Source of the DNA: Linum tenue
Lineage: Eukaryota; Streptophyta; Magnoliopsida; Malpighiales; Linaceae
Direction of reading: 5' to 3'
NCBI GenBank assembly: GCA_946122785.1
Contig: CAMGYJ010000008.1
Location: 53,454,963-53,518,962, forward strand
DNA: 64,000 nucleotides
A program made the position numbers and the translations under genes. The notes beneath the pieces were generated by a model. The model ran no database searches. It was not told where the DNA came from and was given only the letters and a program-made list of their open reading frames with translations. Positions within the stretch are counted from its first letter, which is position 1. Each line of letters begins with the position of its first letter. Positions 53,440 to 64,000 of the stretch are shown here, one piece after another.

Positions 53440-54802
53440 TCACATCATTTGAAACTACCACCTTCACTTCATCACTCCTAACCCTAGGATCAATTTCAAT
53501 TTTGATTCTCTCCTTACCATCCCTCAAAATTAGGGTTCCCTCATTAACGTCTATCAATGCCTTGCCGGTTGCAAGAAACGGACGACCGAGGATGAGGGGC
53601 ATATCCGAGTCCTCGCTTATGTCGAGAATCAAGAAATCGGTCGGATAGCAAAACTTTCCCACTCTCACCATCATGTCCTCCACTATACCTCTCGAGCTAA
53701 TGACCGAACGGTCGGGTAAGGTGATGCTAAGCTTAGAGGTCTTCAGTTCACCTACTTCTAACTTTTTGAAAAGCTTGTAGGGCATCACATTAACACTAGC
53801 TCCTAGGTCCGCCAAAGCATTGTCTATATGATGGTTGCCAATATCAAGAGGGATAGTAAAGCTACCTGGGTTGGACCGCTTTTTGGGCAAGCGGTCGAGG
53901 AGGTAAGCTGAACACTCCTCGCCAAGAGTCATGTTGGCGAGGCCTTCAAGCCTTGGCTTCTTTATGAGGAATCCTTTGAGGTACTTGGCATATCTTGGCA
54001 TTTGAGCCATGGCATCGAGTAACGGGATGTTGAGGTGGAGGTTGCGGAGCATTTCCATGAACCCTCCACACTCGTTCTCCAACCTCTCCTTGTACATTCT
54101 TGTTGGGTAGGGAATAGGTGGTTTGTATCCATCCACCCGCAAAGCCTTTCTTGCCGCCTTCCTCTCATTCCTCGAGGGCGTCCCTTCTCCCTTCTTTGGG
54201 TTGGTCACTTCCTTGTCGGTATCTTCCTTCTCCATCATTGCACTAATGGCGACTTCCGGAACGACCTTCACACTCCTCACTTGAAGCGAATTTACCCCGG
54301 CATGGTCCTTGGGGTTCACCACGGTTTGGGAAGGTAAAGCTCCCTTGGGTCTCTCGGTGAGGATACCGGCAAGGTTGCCGATTTGCACCTCCAAGCTTTG
54401 AAGGCTCGCTTGATGACTTTGGAGACCCGCCTCAACCGAGGTAAACTTGGTAGTCTCCACATCTATAAATTGCTCAATCTTCTCGAACTTTTGGCTACTC
54501 GTACTCACAAAGGTGTTCACTAGGTCCTCAAGCTTAGATAACTTATCCGGTTGTTTTTGTTGAAACCCTAGGGCACCTTGTGATTGTTGGAAGTTTGAAC
54601 CTTGGAGTTGGGGCCTTTGTTGGATGAAGGTCGGCCGAGGTTGGAAATTTTCCGTGGGGCCTTGAAAACCCGGGGGCCTCAGATTTATCGGCGATGCCCA
54701 GGAAAAGTTGGGGTGGTTCCTCCATCCGGGGTTATAAGTATTGCTATACGGTTGTTGGAAGTTTGAGCCTCCGGAGTGGTTGCCTCCTTTATTGCTTGAC
54801 AC
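53378..54802 (-). pseudogene. Gag C-terminus and aspartic protease of element D
   Basis: A 474-codon frame that continues the gag frame after one frameshift near 54790. Residues 24-35 (NPGWRNHPNFSW) are an Athila gag hallmark. Residues 80-150 form a coiled linker (LEDLVNTFVSTSSQKFEKIE ... LEVQIGNLAGILTERPKG). Residues 225-300 hold PPIPYPTRM.KERLE and LHLNIPLLDAMAQMPRYAKY, the segment before protease. Protease follows: NALADLGASVNVMPYKLFKK (328-347, D332-x-G), ITLPDRSV...GIVEDMMVRV, and LILGRPFLATGKALIDVNEG (403-422). It should process Gag and any Pol supplied in trans. The ATG at 54802 is internal to gag, not a true start. No RT follows. Confidence 0.85.
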
Positions 54803-55683
54803 TCCACCATTTCATGATTGGTGCTCAAGCACTGGTCACACGACATCACCGGCCTTTTTCCTTGCCTCTTATCTTCAAGCATAACCTCAAGCAACTTATC
54901 CAACTTCACCTCAAGCGGAGCACTCGCTCCCACGCTTCTCACTCCCCTATCATTGCCTCTTCTTCCACTTTTAGTTAACTCCCAATCGTATCCCCTAAGG
55001 GCCATGTCTTCAAGTATCTCGGATATTTGGGGTGGAGCCGTATTCATAAATTTTCCTTGACACAAGGAGTCAATGAGGATTTTATCTTCTTGCATTAGGC
55101 CTCCGTAGAAGGTTTCGATCCGGAAATGTTCTTCAAACCTGTGGTGAGGGCACTGAAGAAAGTAATCGCAGTACCTCTCCCAAGCATTCCTCAATGTCTC
55201 GTCCTCTTCTTGCTCGAAATGTGTAATCTTCTTTCTCCACTCCGCCGTCTTCGAAGACAGGCAATTACGAGCTATAAACTTGTTGAGAAGGTCGCCCCAT
55301 GAGGTGATAGATTGAGGTGGGCGGTTGTTTAGCCACCTAAGTGCCTTCCCCGAGAGTGAGTAATGGAAAAGCCTTATTTACAAAGCTTCGGCTGGCACAC
55401 CATTAATTTTCAAATTCCCCGCGAGCTTCAAGAATCTATGCACGTGCTCTCTTGGTGAGTCGCTCTCAAGGCCGTGGAAGAGAGCATTAATTTGTATCAT
55501 AGTCACTAGAGCCGACTTGATCTCGAAATTGTTTGCCGCCACTGGAGGATGTAGGATTGGCGATTGGATGTCCGCCGGCCTTGGCACCATATAGTACCCG
55601 ATCGTCCTCGGGGCATCCTATTCCTCAGCCGCATCGTTCAACTGGCGGGCTTGAGCGCCATCATGCCTTTGGTTCCCCGCCAT
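54685..55683 (-). pseudogene. Gag N-terminus, capsid domain and zinc knuckle of element D
   Basis: The frame opens at ATG 55683 (MAGNQRHDG) about 0.3 kb after the primer site. It has TAG at 55618-55620 and TAA at 55378-55380, and otherwise stays open to 54685. Motifs: NNFEIKSALVTMIQ (gag N-domain), LFHYSLSGKALRWLNN, SITSWGDLLNKFIARNCLSS and ETLRNAWERY..YFLQCPHH (Retrotrans_gag), then CDQCLSTNHEMVEC, a canonical C-x2-C-x4-H-x4-C zinc knuckle for RNA binding. Just after the knuckle the frame shifts and gag continues at 54802-53378. Two nonsense changes plus a shift mean no full Gag is made from this copy. Confidence 0.85.
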
Positions 55684-56000
55684 TTCCACTTCGATGACGG
55701 GTTCAAATTCCACTTCTTCAACTACTTCTCCACTAACACCGGGACCCAAACATTGTCTCCCTCTTTCACTTCTTCTCCTTGTCTCCGCTAGCTCTCTCGC
55801 CCATGCTAGGAGTCAGAGAGTTCCGTTTATGTCCTCGTCAAGTGGTAGCAAAGGTGCCGGGTTGCTCCGGGTCATGCACCACCTACACACAATCGGAAAA
55901 CACACCAAGTCTAGCACAAGCAAAGAACACACACTTGAAAAAATGGAAATTAAAAGCTAGATTAACAACCAACAACTTTTTCAAGATAACAGACCGTTGT

Positions 56001-56017
56001 CCCCGGCAACGGAGCAA
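56001..56017 (-). other. Primer binding site of element D (tRNA-Asp)
   Basis: The + strand reads ccccggcaacggagcaa against the tRNA-Asp end CCCCGGCAACGGCGCCA (15 of 17). It sits five bases inside the 5' LTR edge at 56023. Confidence 0.82.
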
Positions 56018-56022
56018 AAACT

Positions 56023-57571
56023 TGACTTGCACGAAACCACACCACAATAAAACCCCAACTAGAGCCCAAGTTTTTAAACTCTAGTCGGGTGCAGTATAGG
56101 GCAAGTATTTAGATATCGACCCGGGCTGGTCCGTCTACCCCTACTTCGGTTGTTGAAATCATTATCTAGAAACAAAATTTTGGTTTAAAGGTTTGCTAAT
56201 TGAAATAAAAGAAAGCAAAGGTAAATGGTTCTGGAAACTCTTTTGTGGAAGGATCACTCGGGTGTCGCTGCCCCCTAACCGCTACCATGGTATGTGAATT
56301 GGAACGACTACTTTGGGCACGGTAATTAAGAACCACAGAGGGATGCATATATGGTCGGAGACCAGAATCTCAATTGCTAAACCAAGGTAAGCATGAAAGG
56401 CCATGTCATTCGACCCTCTCAGTTTAGACAATCGGTAATCGACTTACTCCCTCACTCAACTCCAAGGTCGGACGGTTTGATCGCAATTAACCGATTTGCT
56501 CAATTCAACATTTAGGGTTTCCCTAACTGAACCTAGTTAGGTGGCTTAGAAAGTGAAAGGAAAACTAACTCGATTGAGTCTCCCTTCGAAGGGGGATTTT
56601 CCTCTCTAAGCTAGGCTAAGGTGGCTAATTAGATTGCTAGCACCAACATGCACAAACCTAAGGGTGATAAACACAATTATGCACAATCCTTAGGTTGCTA
56701 AGCACCTAAATGCACAAACCTAAGGATGCAAAAAATGCTCAACCCCTAGGTTGCTAAGCATAAGCATACATAATCATGATAAATAATGCCACAATCTTTG
56801 AATTGAACAATACCCAATGAAAATCATCCAATACACATAAAAGAAAACTACATGGTAGAGTTAGGGTTTCACAACACCCAAGTGAAATGAGGTCTACTCC
56901 ATACTAGAAGTGGAGAAAACAAAAGGGAAAGAGGTGGAAACCATCTTGGAGGATGCTCCCAGTCTTCTTGGCCCTTGAGTTGAGCTTTCCTTGGAGGAAA
57001 TCTTCCCAAAATCTGCCCTGAAGCTAAACCCTAGCCTTCTTCTCCCTTTGGGTTGTGTTTCTCTCTCTAGAATGTTGAAGAAGGATTTTCACACAAAATG
57101 GAATCTCTCCTCTCTCCTCTTTCAGCTCATCATTTAAACCCAAGACGAGCTGAGTTCACGACCATGAACCACGAAACGCGTCCGTGAACTTCAGTCGTGC
57201 GCCAAAACGCGCTTCACTTCTGTTCACGGTCAACTGCCTTTCTTCACGGTCTTATAGCCCGTGAACTCACCATGCGTCAGTAACCTTCATTTTGGCTCTG
57301 GACGCCTCGCGATTCACGGTCAAGGGCTCCTCTTCACGGTCTTGCTTGACCTTGAACTTCATGGGAAAGCCGTGAACTGGCCTTTTTTCACCTCTTCTCC
57401 CGGTTTTCGATCCTTTTCTCCCAACTTTCGACTCTAAGGATGGTTTCACCTGTTGAATCGTGAAACATACTAAACATGTGAAACCTAGCGTAAAACCAAC
57501 CTTTCGGAGTGAAATTGGCACAAACACCTAAGTAAAACGGGGGCAAAACATGTACAATTAAGCCTGAATCA
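56023..57571 (-). repeat. 5' LTR of element D
   Basis: + strand TGACTTGCACG ... GCCTGAATCA. It is the partner of 47936-49465, with a roughly 35-bp insertion near 56315-56355 relative to it. Palindromic words lie at 57150-57380. Confidence 0.88.
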
Positions 57572-57959
57572 CTTACTCACTATGAATAGGACTATTTCAT
57601 GGTGAGCGAGAGAGCTCAAAGTCAATAATATTATTCCTATCAAAACCGTATCCCTATACACAGCTGAACACACACATACATACATACATAAATATAACCA
57701 CATTCTCGGCTCAACCCTAGCTTTAATACTACCAGTATATTTACAATAATAGTCCTACGTCACATATATTAATATCATCATGCAAATTGATGGACGGTCA
57801 GGGTGCACACCATGTTCGGTAACAGTTTCGCAATGTAATCCACATGAACCCCAATGACCTTTGTTTGATCGTGTAAAACGGGTTGGGTTACTTGTTATAT
57901 GAGTAGCAATAGTTTTATTTCCATAAAGTCACATAGGTAGAGAGATAGGAAATCAATCT
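57572..57959. other. Intergenic DNA
   Basis: AT-rich with cacacatacatacatacata repeats near 57665; nothing recognised. Confidence 0.5.
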
Positions 57960-59640
57960 CCTCAAATAAGTGGCAAAACTAACTTCGAACTATCCCGAGC
58001 ATAGACCTGTATTATGCCTCTGTCGAGGACTTTGACACCTCATCTTGCTTATGAAATTGCCAGGATATGAATGTTGCCCCAATCTTCACACACCAACTAG
58101 AAGTAGAGCGTTGTATATCGATACAACCAATGAGGTTAGTGTAGCAGATAGAATATGCTTCAAAGAGATGCTCTCCTCATGAGGGAAGAAAGAGAAACAT
58201 CCCGTCTCGTGTAGACAAAAGATACCATAAAACATGATGTACAACATGAAGATGAGTAGTGAGAGGAGCATACATATATGGAATGAGGATCAAGATGTCA
58301 TAGGCAAGATCGAGACACGTACGAAGAAGATACATTAAGCTTCCTACCATCTGTTAGCAGTGGCTACCATTGGGAATTGGTTCACCATCATCAAGACCCA
58401 TCTTCAAATTTCGTTCCATTGGCGTTAAGCACAAAAGACAATATGAAAACCATAAATATTCTAAAAAGTTGCCAATATACTTCCATTGGGTGAGGAAGAT
58501 CCCATTAGCATTAAGTTGAACTTCCAGATCCAAATAATAAGCCAACTAACCAAGGGCCTTGATGTTGTACGAAACGAAGTGAGGTAGTCAAATCTTGAAT
58601 ACCCACGGCATCACTACCTATCACGATCAAATCATCTACATATATTATAAGAAGAACAATGACATGGATGGTATGAAAAAAGATAATAGAAGGGTCATTC
58701 GTACTCTGAGTAAAACCATCCTGACGCACTGTCATATAGAACTTCTCAAACCATACACGGGGGCGCCTCCTTGAAACAATACAATGAGCGTCAATGAAGA
58801 AATACCATACGCGGGGGCGCCTCCTTGAACACCATTACCTTCAGGTCCCCTTGCAAAAAGGAATTTTTAACATCCAACTGGCGTAAAGGGAAATGTCGAA
58901 GATCATCAATAACCAATTACAGTAAATTGTCTGAATGCGAACGAAAAATGAAAGTTTCTTTGTACTCAACTCCAAAATTTTTATTAAATCCTTGAAAAAT
59001 GAGACACGCCTTATGTCGGTCTAAAGAAACATAGATGAGGTTTAATTGTGAAACCCTATCAAGAACCAATAACAAGAATGAATGACTGAAGTTGAGGAAC
59101 CACATCCCATGTCTTTTGTGCCTCCAAAGTACCGACTTCGAGTTGCATGGCCGCATCCCAGTTTGGATCACCCTAGGCCTCGTGATAATGGCAAGGAACT
59201 TCAATAGGGGAAACCACATAACTCAAATAGTTATGTGAAAGATAAGAGGGTGTTTAGCTTAGTGAATATCGATGGGAATGGCGCATCACTACAGGAGCGG
59301 GTCTACCGGACGAAGGCGGAATAGGAGATAGAGGTAGAGTTGGGGCGGACATGGTGGAACCTAGCCCTTCATTGATGTCTTCATCCATCATCTTTGGAAG
59401 AAAATCCACAAGAATATTAAACAAATATGCACTAGTATTGGGAGAAGTACTTTCATCATACATGACATTCTCAAAGAAGATAAAGTCGTGAGATATACGA
59501 AATCAAAGTTGTTCTGGATAATAATAGGAAGCCTGTGTGATAGACATTGTACCCAACGAAGAAACATCAAGCTTGATTGGAACTAAGCTTTTGGATTTTC
59601 CTAAGGGTACGAAATTGGGAATTCGATGGTACTAAGGATA
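57960..59640 (-). pseudogene. Copia-type pol remnant (integrase end, reverse transcriptase, RNase H)
   Basis: In minus order: a SHDFIFFENVMYDE-like end of integrase (about 59490-59450), RT start ...RHKACLIFQGFNKNFGVEYK ETF (59010-58950), LDVKNSFLQGDLK (58880-58840), GFTQSTNDPS and LLIIYVDDLIVIGSD (58720-58620) with the YVDD catalytic motif, YYLDLEVQLNANGIFLTQ (58545-58490), VGSLMYLLRTCLDLAYD (about 58345-58295) and the RNase H end FISWQFHKQDEVSKSSTEA followed by a stop (about 58070-58010). All are in different frames with stops between them. A normal Copia pol reads the same motifs in one frame. gag, protease and LTRs were not found nearby. Confidence 0.85.
58750..58832. repeat. Short duplication inside Copia RT, about 53-bp spacing
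   Basis: catacacgggggcgcctcct-tgaa (58754) and catacgcgggggcgcctcct-tgaa (58807) are near-identical 24-bp copies. A single copy would encode the expected RT segment. Confidence 0.8.
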
Positions 59641-62504
59641 GATATGAGTGTACCACAAACTCTTAGTAAGAAAACACTATTTAGACCTTGAGTTACCCAG
59701 AGTTTGGGGTCTATTACTATACACTGATCCAATAAGTAAAATCTTGGTCATATTTCTCTCAATCATATACCATAAGATCAATTTAATTAGAAATAATAAT
59801 TTGATGGTTCTGATTCTTCAAAATACATCCAACATTCTAGAAGCATCATTTAGTGTTTAAAAGTTAGAGTTTTGATAATTAAAACCTACAGTTTACTCAT
59901 TAAGGGCATATGGTATATTATTCTTGTTATTTGTAGGTGTGGCACTAGATGAGTGTTTTGGAAGGTTGTTCTCCAAAACAAGTCGTTTGATATAAATGTA
60001 GAAAGTCTATTGTGAGTTGTTTGAAAATTTCTTGTTTGTCTATAAAATTTTAGGTGACATATTATTTATTTATACAATTTAAAAAAAATTAAATCGAACT
60101 CTTTCTTTTTCTTTTAAACACTGTTGCAAAAGATTTTTTCGTCGTTGAATGCAGTCATCGACGTAGCCACGAGAGGCACCGTGATCGTCGATTGTAGTGC
60201 GGACAAAACTTACCTGGCTCTAAGGCCTGAATCATATTTTCCAAGGGCCTCTCGCAAAGTTTTTATTTCGTAAGCGAGGAACGGTTCTTTTGAAAATAGG
60301 TCGGTTGAGGAGCCTCCGATTTTGCATAAGGTAAGAGCTCAGAGTAACTTGATGTAGAAAAGTAAATCTAAGGCTACGTTGGATGAGTGAGAGATCAGAG
60401 AAGGAGTTCCATAGGCAAGCTCGCCCTAGGTCTTCTAACATGCATCATCCGTTGATGATCGGTGGTGTATGAGTTGTCGATTTCTTATTCCGTTAGATCC
60501 CACACTAAGTCAGAGCATTTATCCAAACTAATGGTTACAAGAACCCTTTCGATTTCTCCATTGAAGCCTCACGCTATTTGATCAAATGAAGCGCAATCGA
60601 TTAGGGCTGCTACTTCTAGTCTGATCCTAAATGACTTGGATTTTGATCATTGCGCTACGAAGGAGTGCAAGGTTGACTTAAGAATCCATTCGAATCAACA
60701 CATAAAAAATAGAGAAAATCATACATTAAACATATGAAATAAACACAATCTCATTAAACCAAATATCGAGTTTACATGGTTAGAACCCCTAGGGTTCACA
60801 TACATACACAACTAAGAAAATTAGTCAGTCACAAGAAACAACACCGGTGACATAGAAAACATGCATGTGGGCTCCATTCTGGCGCTATTTCTCCATCTTA
60901 TGTTGGTCTCGTTCTAAACCAGGAGGGTTGCTCTGTTGGCAGAGTAATGAACCTTCCTTTACCTCCCGTCTCTTTCTCTCTATTTCCTATCTCTAAAGAC
61001 CTATTCATAGGCCTTTGATTAGGCTTTTTAAGGAGATAAACTCGCATCTCCAGTGGCAGTCAACCAATTAGGATGCTCTAAATATGTGGCCAACAAGTCA
61101 TGAGGCTTCAAGATGACTTTCTGACAAAGTGGTTTGCTTTGGCAAAACGATGCCATTTCCGCCATAAAAAATGATGCTCCAGGAGCTATTTCCCCCAGGC
61201 GTCATGTCTTTGAATCTCAGCTCCAAAAACTTAATCTTGATGTCCCTACGGCTTCCAAGTGGTCCACTAGTCTGCTTTGATCTGAAAATGCACAAAATTC
61301 TACCAAAATTTTATCAATCCTATAAAATCAATCATAGGGTTGGTAACCACACTTGATGCAATCATAGCACGAATTCAAGATATAATGACAATAATTATGA
61401 GAAATGTATGCCCGTTAGGTTACAATATGGGGTTCCAGAATAGATAGTTTTATTTCTCATCACATCATCAGTGGCAGACGCTAATGGGCGTCATTGTTTG
61501 TAGTCTATGAAGGTAGTAAATGGACTACTACGAGAACCATTTTTTTTTTTCATGGGTTGTTGAGGATCCCAAAATAGGTGGTCGATGAAGGGACAAAAAG
61601 GTGAGCAAATAGTTTGGTGGATCAATTCTTATCATCATTGCCGTCAATCTCATCGCTCTAGTATTGGCTTAACGGGGTGTAGGGTAGAGATGGAGAGGTG
61701 AGGGTCTTGTGGTTGGAGGATTGGCTTGTCTTATTTCAATTTCCTTCGCTAAAGTTTGTAGATGGGTATTGGAGGGTAACATGGCACTTTTCGGGAGAAT
61801 ATGTTATGTTTTCACAAATGGGAGTCGCCATTCAAACCCTGAAGATAGATAAGTGTGCAATTCCTATATGAGTTCGAATTTTGGTTCTCTTTGCAGAACT
61901 GTCCAATAGATAAGGGTTGGGAAGAGTTGCAAGTATCTCGGGTAAGCCTTTGTGTATGGAAAAACCTATGAGTCAAGGGACGAGGCTAGGTGTTCCTAGA
62001 ATAAGTGTCAAGGTCAGTGCTAAGAAGAAATTGGTGGATAAGTTGAGTTTGACACCTTATGATATGGCATAATTATTTATGAATGTTGAGTATTGTAAGC
62101 TTCCTATGTGTTATCTAGCATGTGGGATTTTCGTGCAATTTCTTGATATGTGAACAGATAGAGACAAAGAAGGTTTGGGTCATGAAGGAACCTCATGTGG
62201 TGACTATTGATGTAGCTCCTAAGAAGTTTGCAGACCATCGAGATATAGGGAAAGTAGTCTTGGAAGGCCCTAACCAAGTGGTAATGTAGACTCTTACTAC
62301 TCTAGTGTTACAGGAATCCTTTTGCGATGTTGTGAAGGAGGTGAAAGCTCGAAAATTTACAGTTGAGTCTTCTATAGCTATGCTTTTGAGATACTATGTG
62401 CACATGATCATGAAGAAATTAAGGATCCACCAGTGAAGTTTGGACATGAGGGCCTAAGGAGTTAAAAGGTTGTTCATGCAGCCTCATTTTGTTGATGAGT
62501 ACCT
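59641..62504. other. Intergenic DNA, no recognised gene
   Basis: Several short frames (60232-60441, 61098-61356) show no domain. A stretch at 62150-62420 has codon-like composition on the + strand (for example QESFCDVVKEVKARKFTVES in one frame) but is broken by stops and was not identified; it may be a decayed exon or retroelement piece. Confidence 0.45.
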
Positions 62505-64000
62505 AATCGCCCGTAACTAACACAGAAAAAATAGGCAAGGGTACCTATCATTCTAAGGTAGCATAGCAGGAAGAAAAGTCGTATCCAAAGAGACTATGTG
62601 TATGAGTACTCAACTTTTTACCATTATCTAGTCAATCGTTTTTAGTGATTTTTTAGATATGAAAACACATGCCATGATTAAAACACAACTAATCAAATTC
62701 AAAGTAAAATCAATAGGAGAAGCCGTTGCCCGGGATATGAATTCCCCTAATATGCATTACACAAACAAGTTCAATTCAACACAGACGTGTGTTCAAAGTT
62801 TAGACCGTGCAAATTCCCAATTTAGTGTTAACCCATTTGCACATGTATTAACACCCTTTCGACTTTAAGAATCAAGGTAACCGTGGCTTACAAGACTCTT
62901 AAACCGAAACATTAACAAGACTTATGAATTTCCATATTAGATTTTTATGCTAATTCAGAGGAACTACTTCACCCCATCGTCGCTGGCTCCAATCAATTAC
63001 TTCTTTTCACGAGAGACCTAGCATGCAAAATTACCTCACAATTTCATTTACATGTATCGAAAAAAAATAGACGCGCACTATTAATACTTGCACATGATAA
63101 TAAGAGAAAAGATCGTAAGACGAGAACAACACGTTTATGTCAAAGATACTACTTAATACATACAAAGCATATTAGGGTTCATCAAGTCTGGAACAACAAG
63201 AAGATTAGCCGGACAAGATGAGGGTTATAAAGATGGAGGGAGTTACCATGATGATGATGACGAAGGATGGAAGAGATGAGAACGCCGGCACGGTGGTGAT
63301 GATGAGGAACAGAGGAGATGAGAATAGGGTATATATATTGAGTTAATAGACTACGCCTAGCAAGTTTCCAACGGGGGAACAATTATGGGCGGAGATGGTG
63401 GAAACCGACCAATCTACCACCTCAAATGATTATCAAAACCCCACAGATAAGATACTCATTTCGGTAATCTTAATAACGCAATATACTACAGTATTCCCAA
63501 CATTGAAAATACACACGAATAACACGACGGAAGAAGTACGACATGATGATGATTAATATGAAATACAAGAAAGGATGACAGAATTTGGGCTGATTTATAG
63601 GCTATAGTGAAGTTATTTTTCTATCTCCTCTTTTTCTTCTCTTTCAAGGCTCTATTTATAGGCTGCAGTAGCAGCTCTGACGTGGTCTAGGAACATGGCC
63701 GTGTTGTGGGCCTTGTTCACAGCTAGTCGCCAGATCGATGTGTCAGCGTTGTAGAAATTGATTGGCTGAATATTTTACGCAACATGGCCAGAGAATAAGG
63801 CTGTCTTTGAGGCCGTGTTGACTAATTGGTGGATGAAACTGTCGGTTTCCCTCTTGAAACATGCAGAAAAGGTCGGCGTGGTCAAACAACACGGTCGTGT
63901 TAGATCCAACGACTGACAACGTTATAAATGCGATATCTGCGTCAAAATGAATGCGAAATGTGATTCTAACATCTAACACGGTCGTGTTGATGACCACGTT
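62505..64000 (-). repeat. C-family LTR, running off the window (element E)
   Basis: From taatcgcccgtaactaacac onward it matches 18720-20000 and 6132-7240 (gtcgtatcc, gaaaacacatgc, gcattacacaaacaagtt, tagtgttaacccatttgcac). A minus-strand TATA box (cctataaatagag) is at 63650-63663, and aacatggccgtgtt and aacacggtcgtgtt words follow at 63690-64000. No primer site adjoins its left end, so it is the 3' LTR of a minus-strand element or a solo LTR. Confidence 0.72.

Larger units (their letters stand above)
47936..57571 (-). mobile_element. Athila-related element D, minus strand: gag, protease, ATHILA ORF; no RT/integrase
   Basis: LTRs 47936-49465 and 56023-57571 flank, in minus order, a tRNA-Asp primer site (56001-56017), gag and protease (55683-53378), a small basic frame (53439-53203), the hairpin block (53121-53098), an ATHILA-type ORF (52013-51144), the CATTGAGG block (50593-50565), an untranslated tail and a polypurine tract (49483-49466). 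It is 9.6 kb in all. RT, RNase H and integrase, which should sit between protease and the ATHILA ORF, are missing as a block. Flanks (GAAGC at left, CTTAC at right) do not match, so no target duplication is visible. Two stops and one frameshift lie in gag-protease. Confidence 0.88.

Noticed and set aside
47930..57576. Target site duplication for element D
   Set aside because: GAAGC and CTTAC do not match in either orientation; ends may have recombined or eroded.

Overview
The window looks like nuclear DNA of a flowering plant, most likely a eudicot. It is AT-rich and filled with nested LTR retrotransposons, MITEs and a Helitron. It holds one clearly intact host gene, an intronless NDR1/HIN1-like (NHL, LEA-2 domain) membrane protein at 35324-36022 (+). 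No rRNA, tRNA, CRISPR or bacterial-type operon was seen. All calls come from reading the sequence; percentages and boundaries marked approximate are by eye.

Layout. 1-6131: 3' ends of two Athila-type Ty3/Gypsy elements on the + strand, the first inserted beside or into the second. 6132-20504: an Athila-type element on the minus strand (element C). Its gag is split by a 7.65-kb element (F, 10597-18246, minus) whose 2.1-kb LTRs each carry a fragment of the host gene for the EF-2-like ribosome-assembly GTPase EFL1. 20505-33300: a decayed Tat/Ogre-type Gypsy element on the minus strand, cut in two places by full-length non-autonomous elements: A (20809-26290, target duplication CATAG) and B (26693-32299, target duplication CGCAT). 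At both sites the Tat reading frame resumes across the duplicated bases. 33320-34440: a large direct repeat. 34588-35015: a Tourist-like MITE just upstream of the NHL gene. 36.3-39.9 kb: intergenic DNA with a Copia gag scrap. 39878-43225: a probable Helitron with textbook ends and an RPA1-like pseudogene. 43.2-47.9 kb: MITE-rich intergenic DNA. 47936-57571 (minus): element D, an Athila relative with gag, protease and an ATHILA-ORF (env-position) protein but no reverse transcriptase or integrase. 57960-59640 (minus): degraded Copia pol. 62505-64000: an LTR of the C family running off the window.

How the parts relate. Elements A, B, C and D share one plan: tRNA-Asp primer site, gag(-protease) frame, a conserved hairpin block just after the frame, a CATTGAGGACAATG...AAGTGTGGGGG block, about 1 kb of untranslated DNA, and in A, B and D a second GTGTGGGGG polypurine tract at the LTR. 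None has its own RT or integrase, so they would depend on an autonomous Athila relative elsewhere. Their LTRs carry clusters of short palindromes with an ACGG-nCCGT core, a different word in each family.

Most notable: host EFL1 sequence fixed inside an LTR, the conserved GTTGGG-AGGCAA-CCCAAC hairpin, the duplicated polypurine blocks, and the Helitron.
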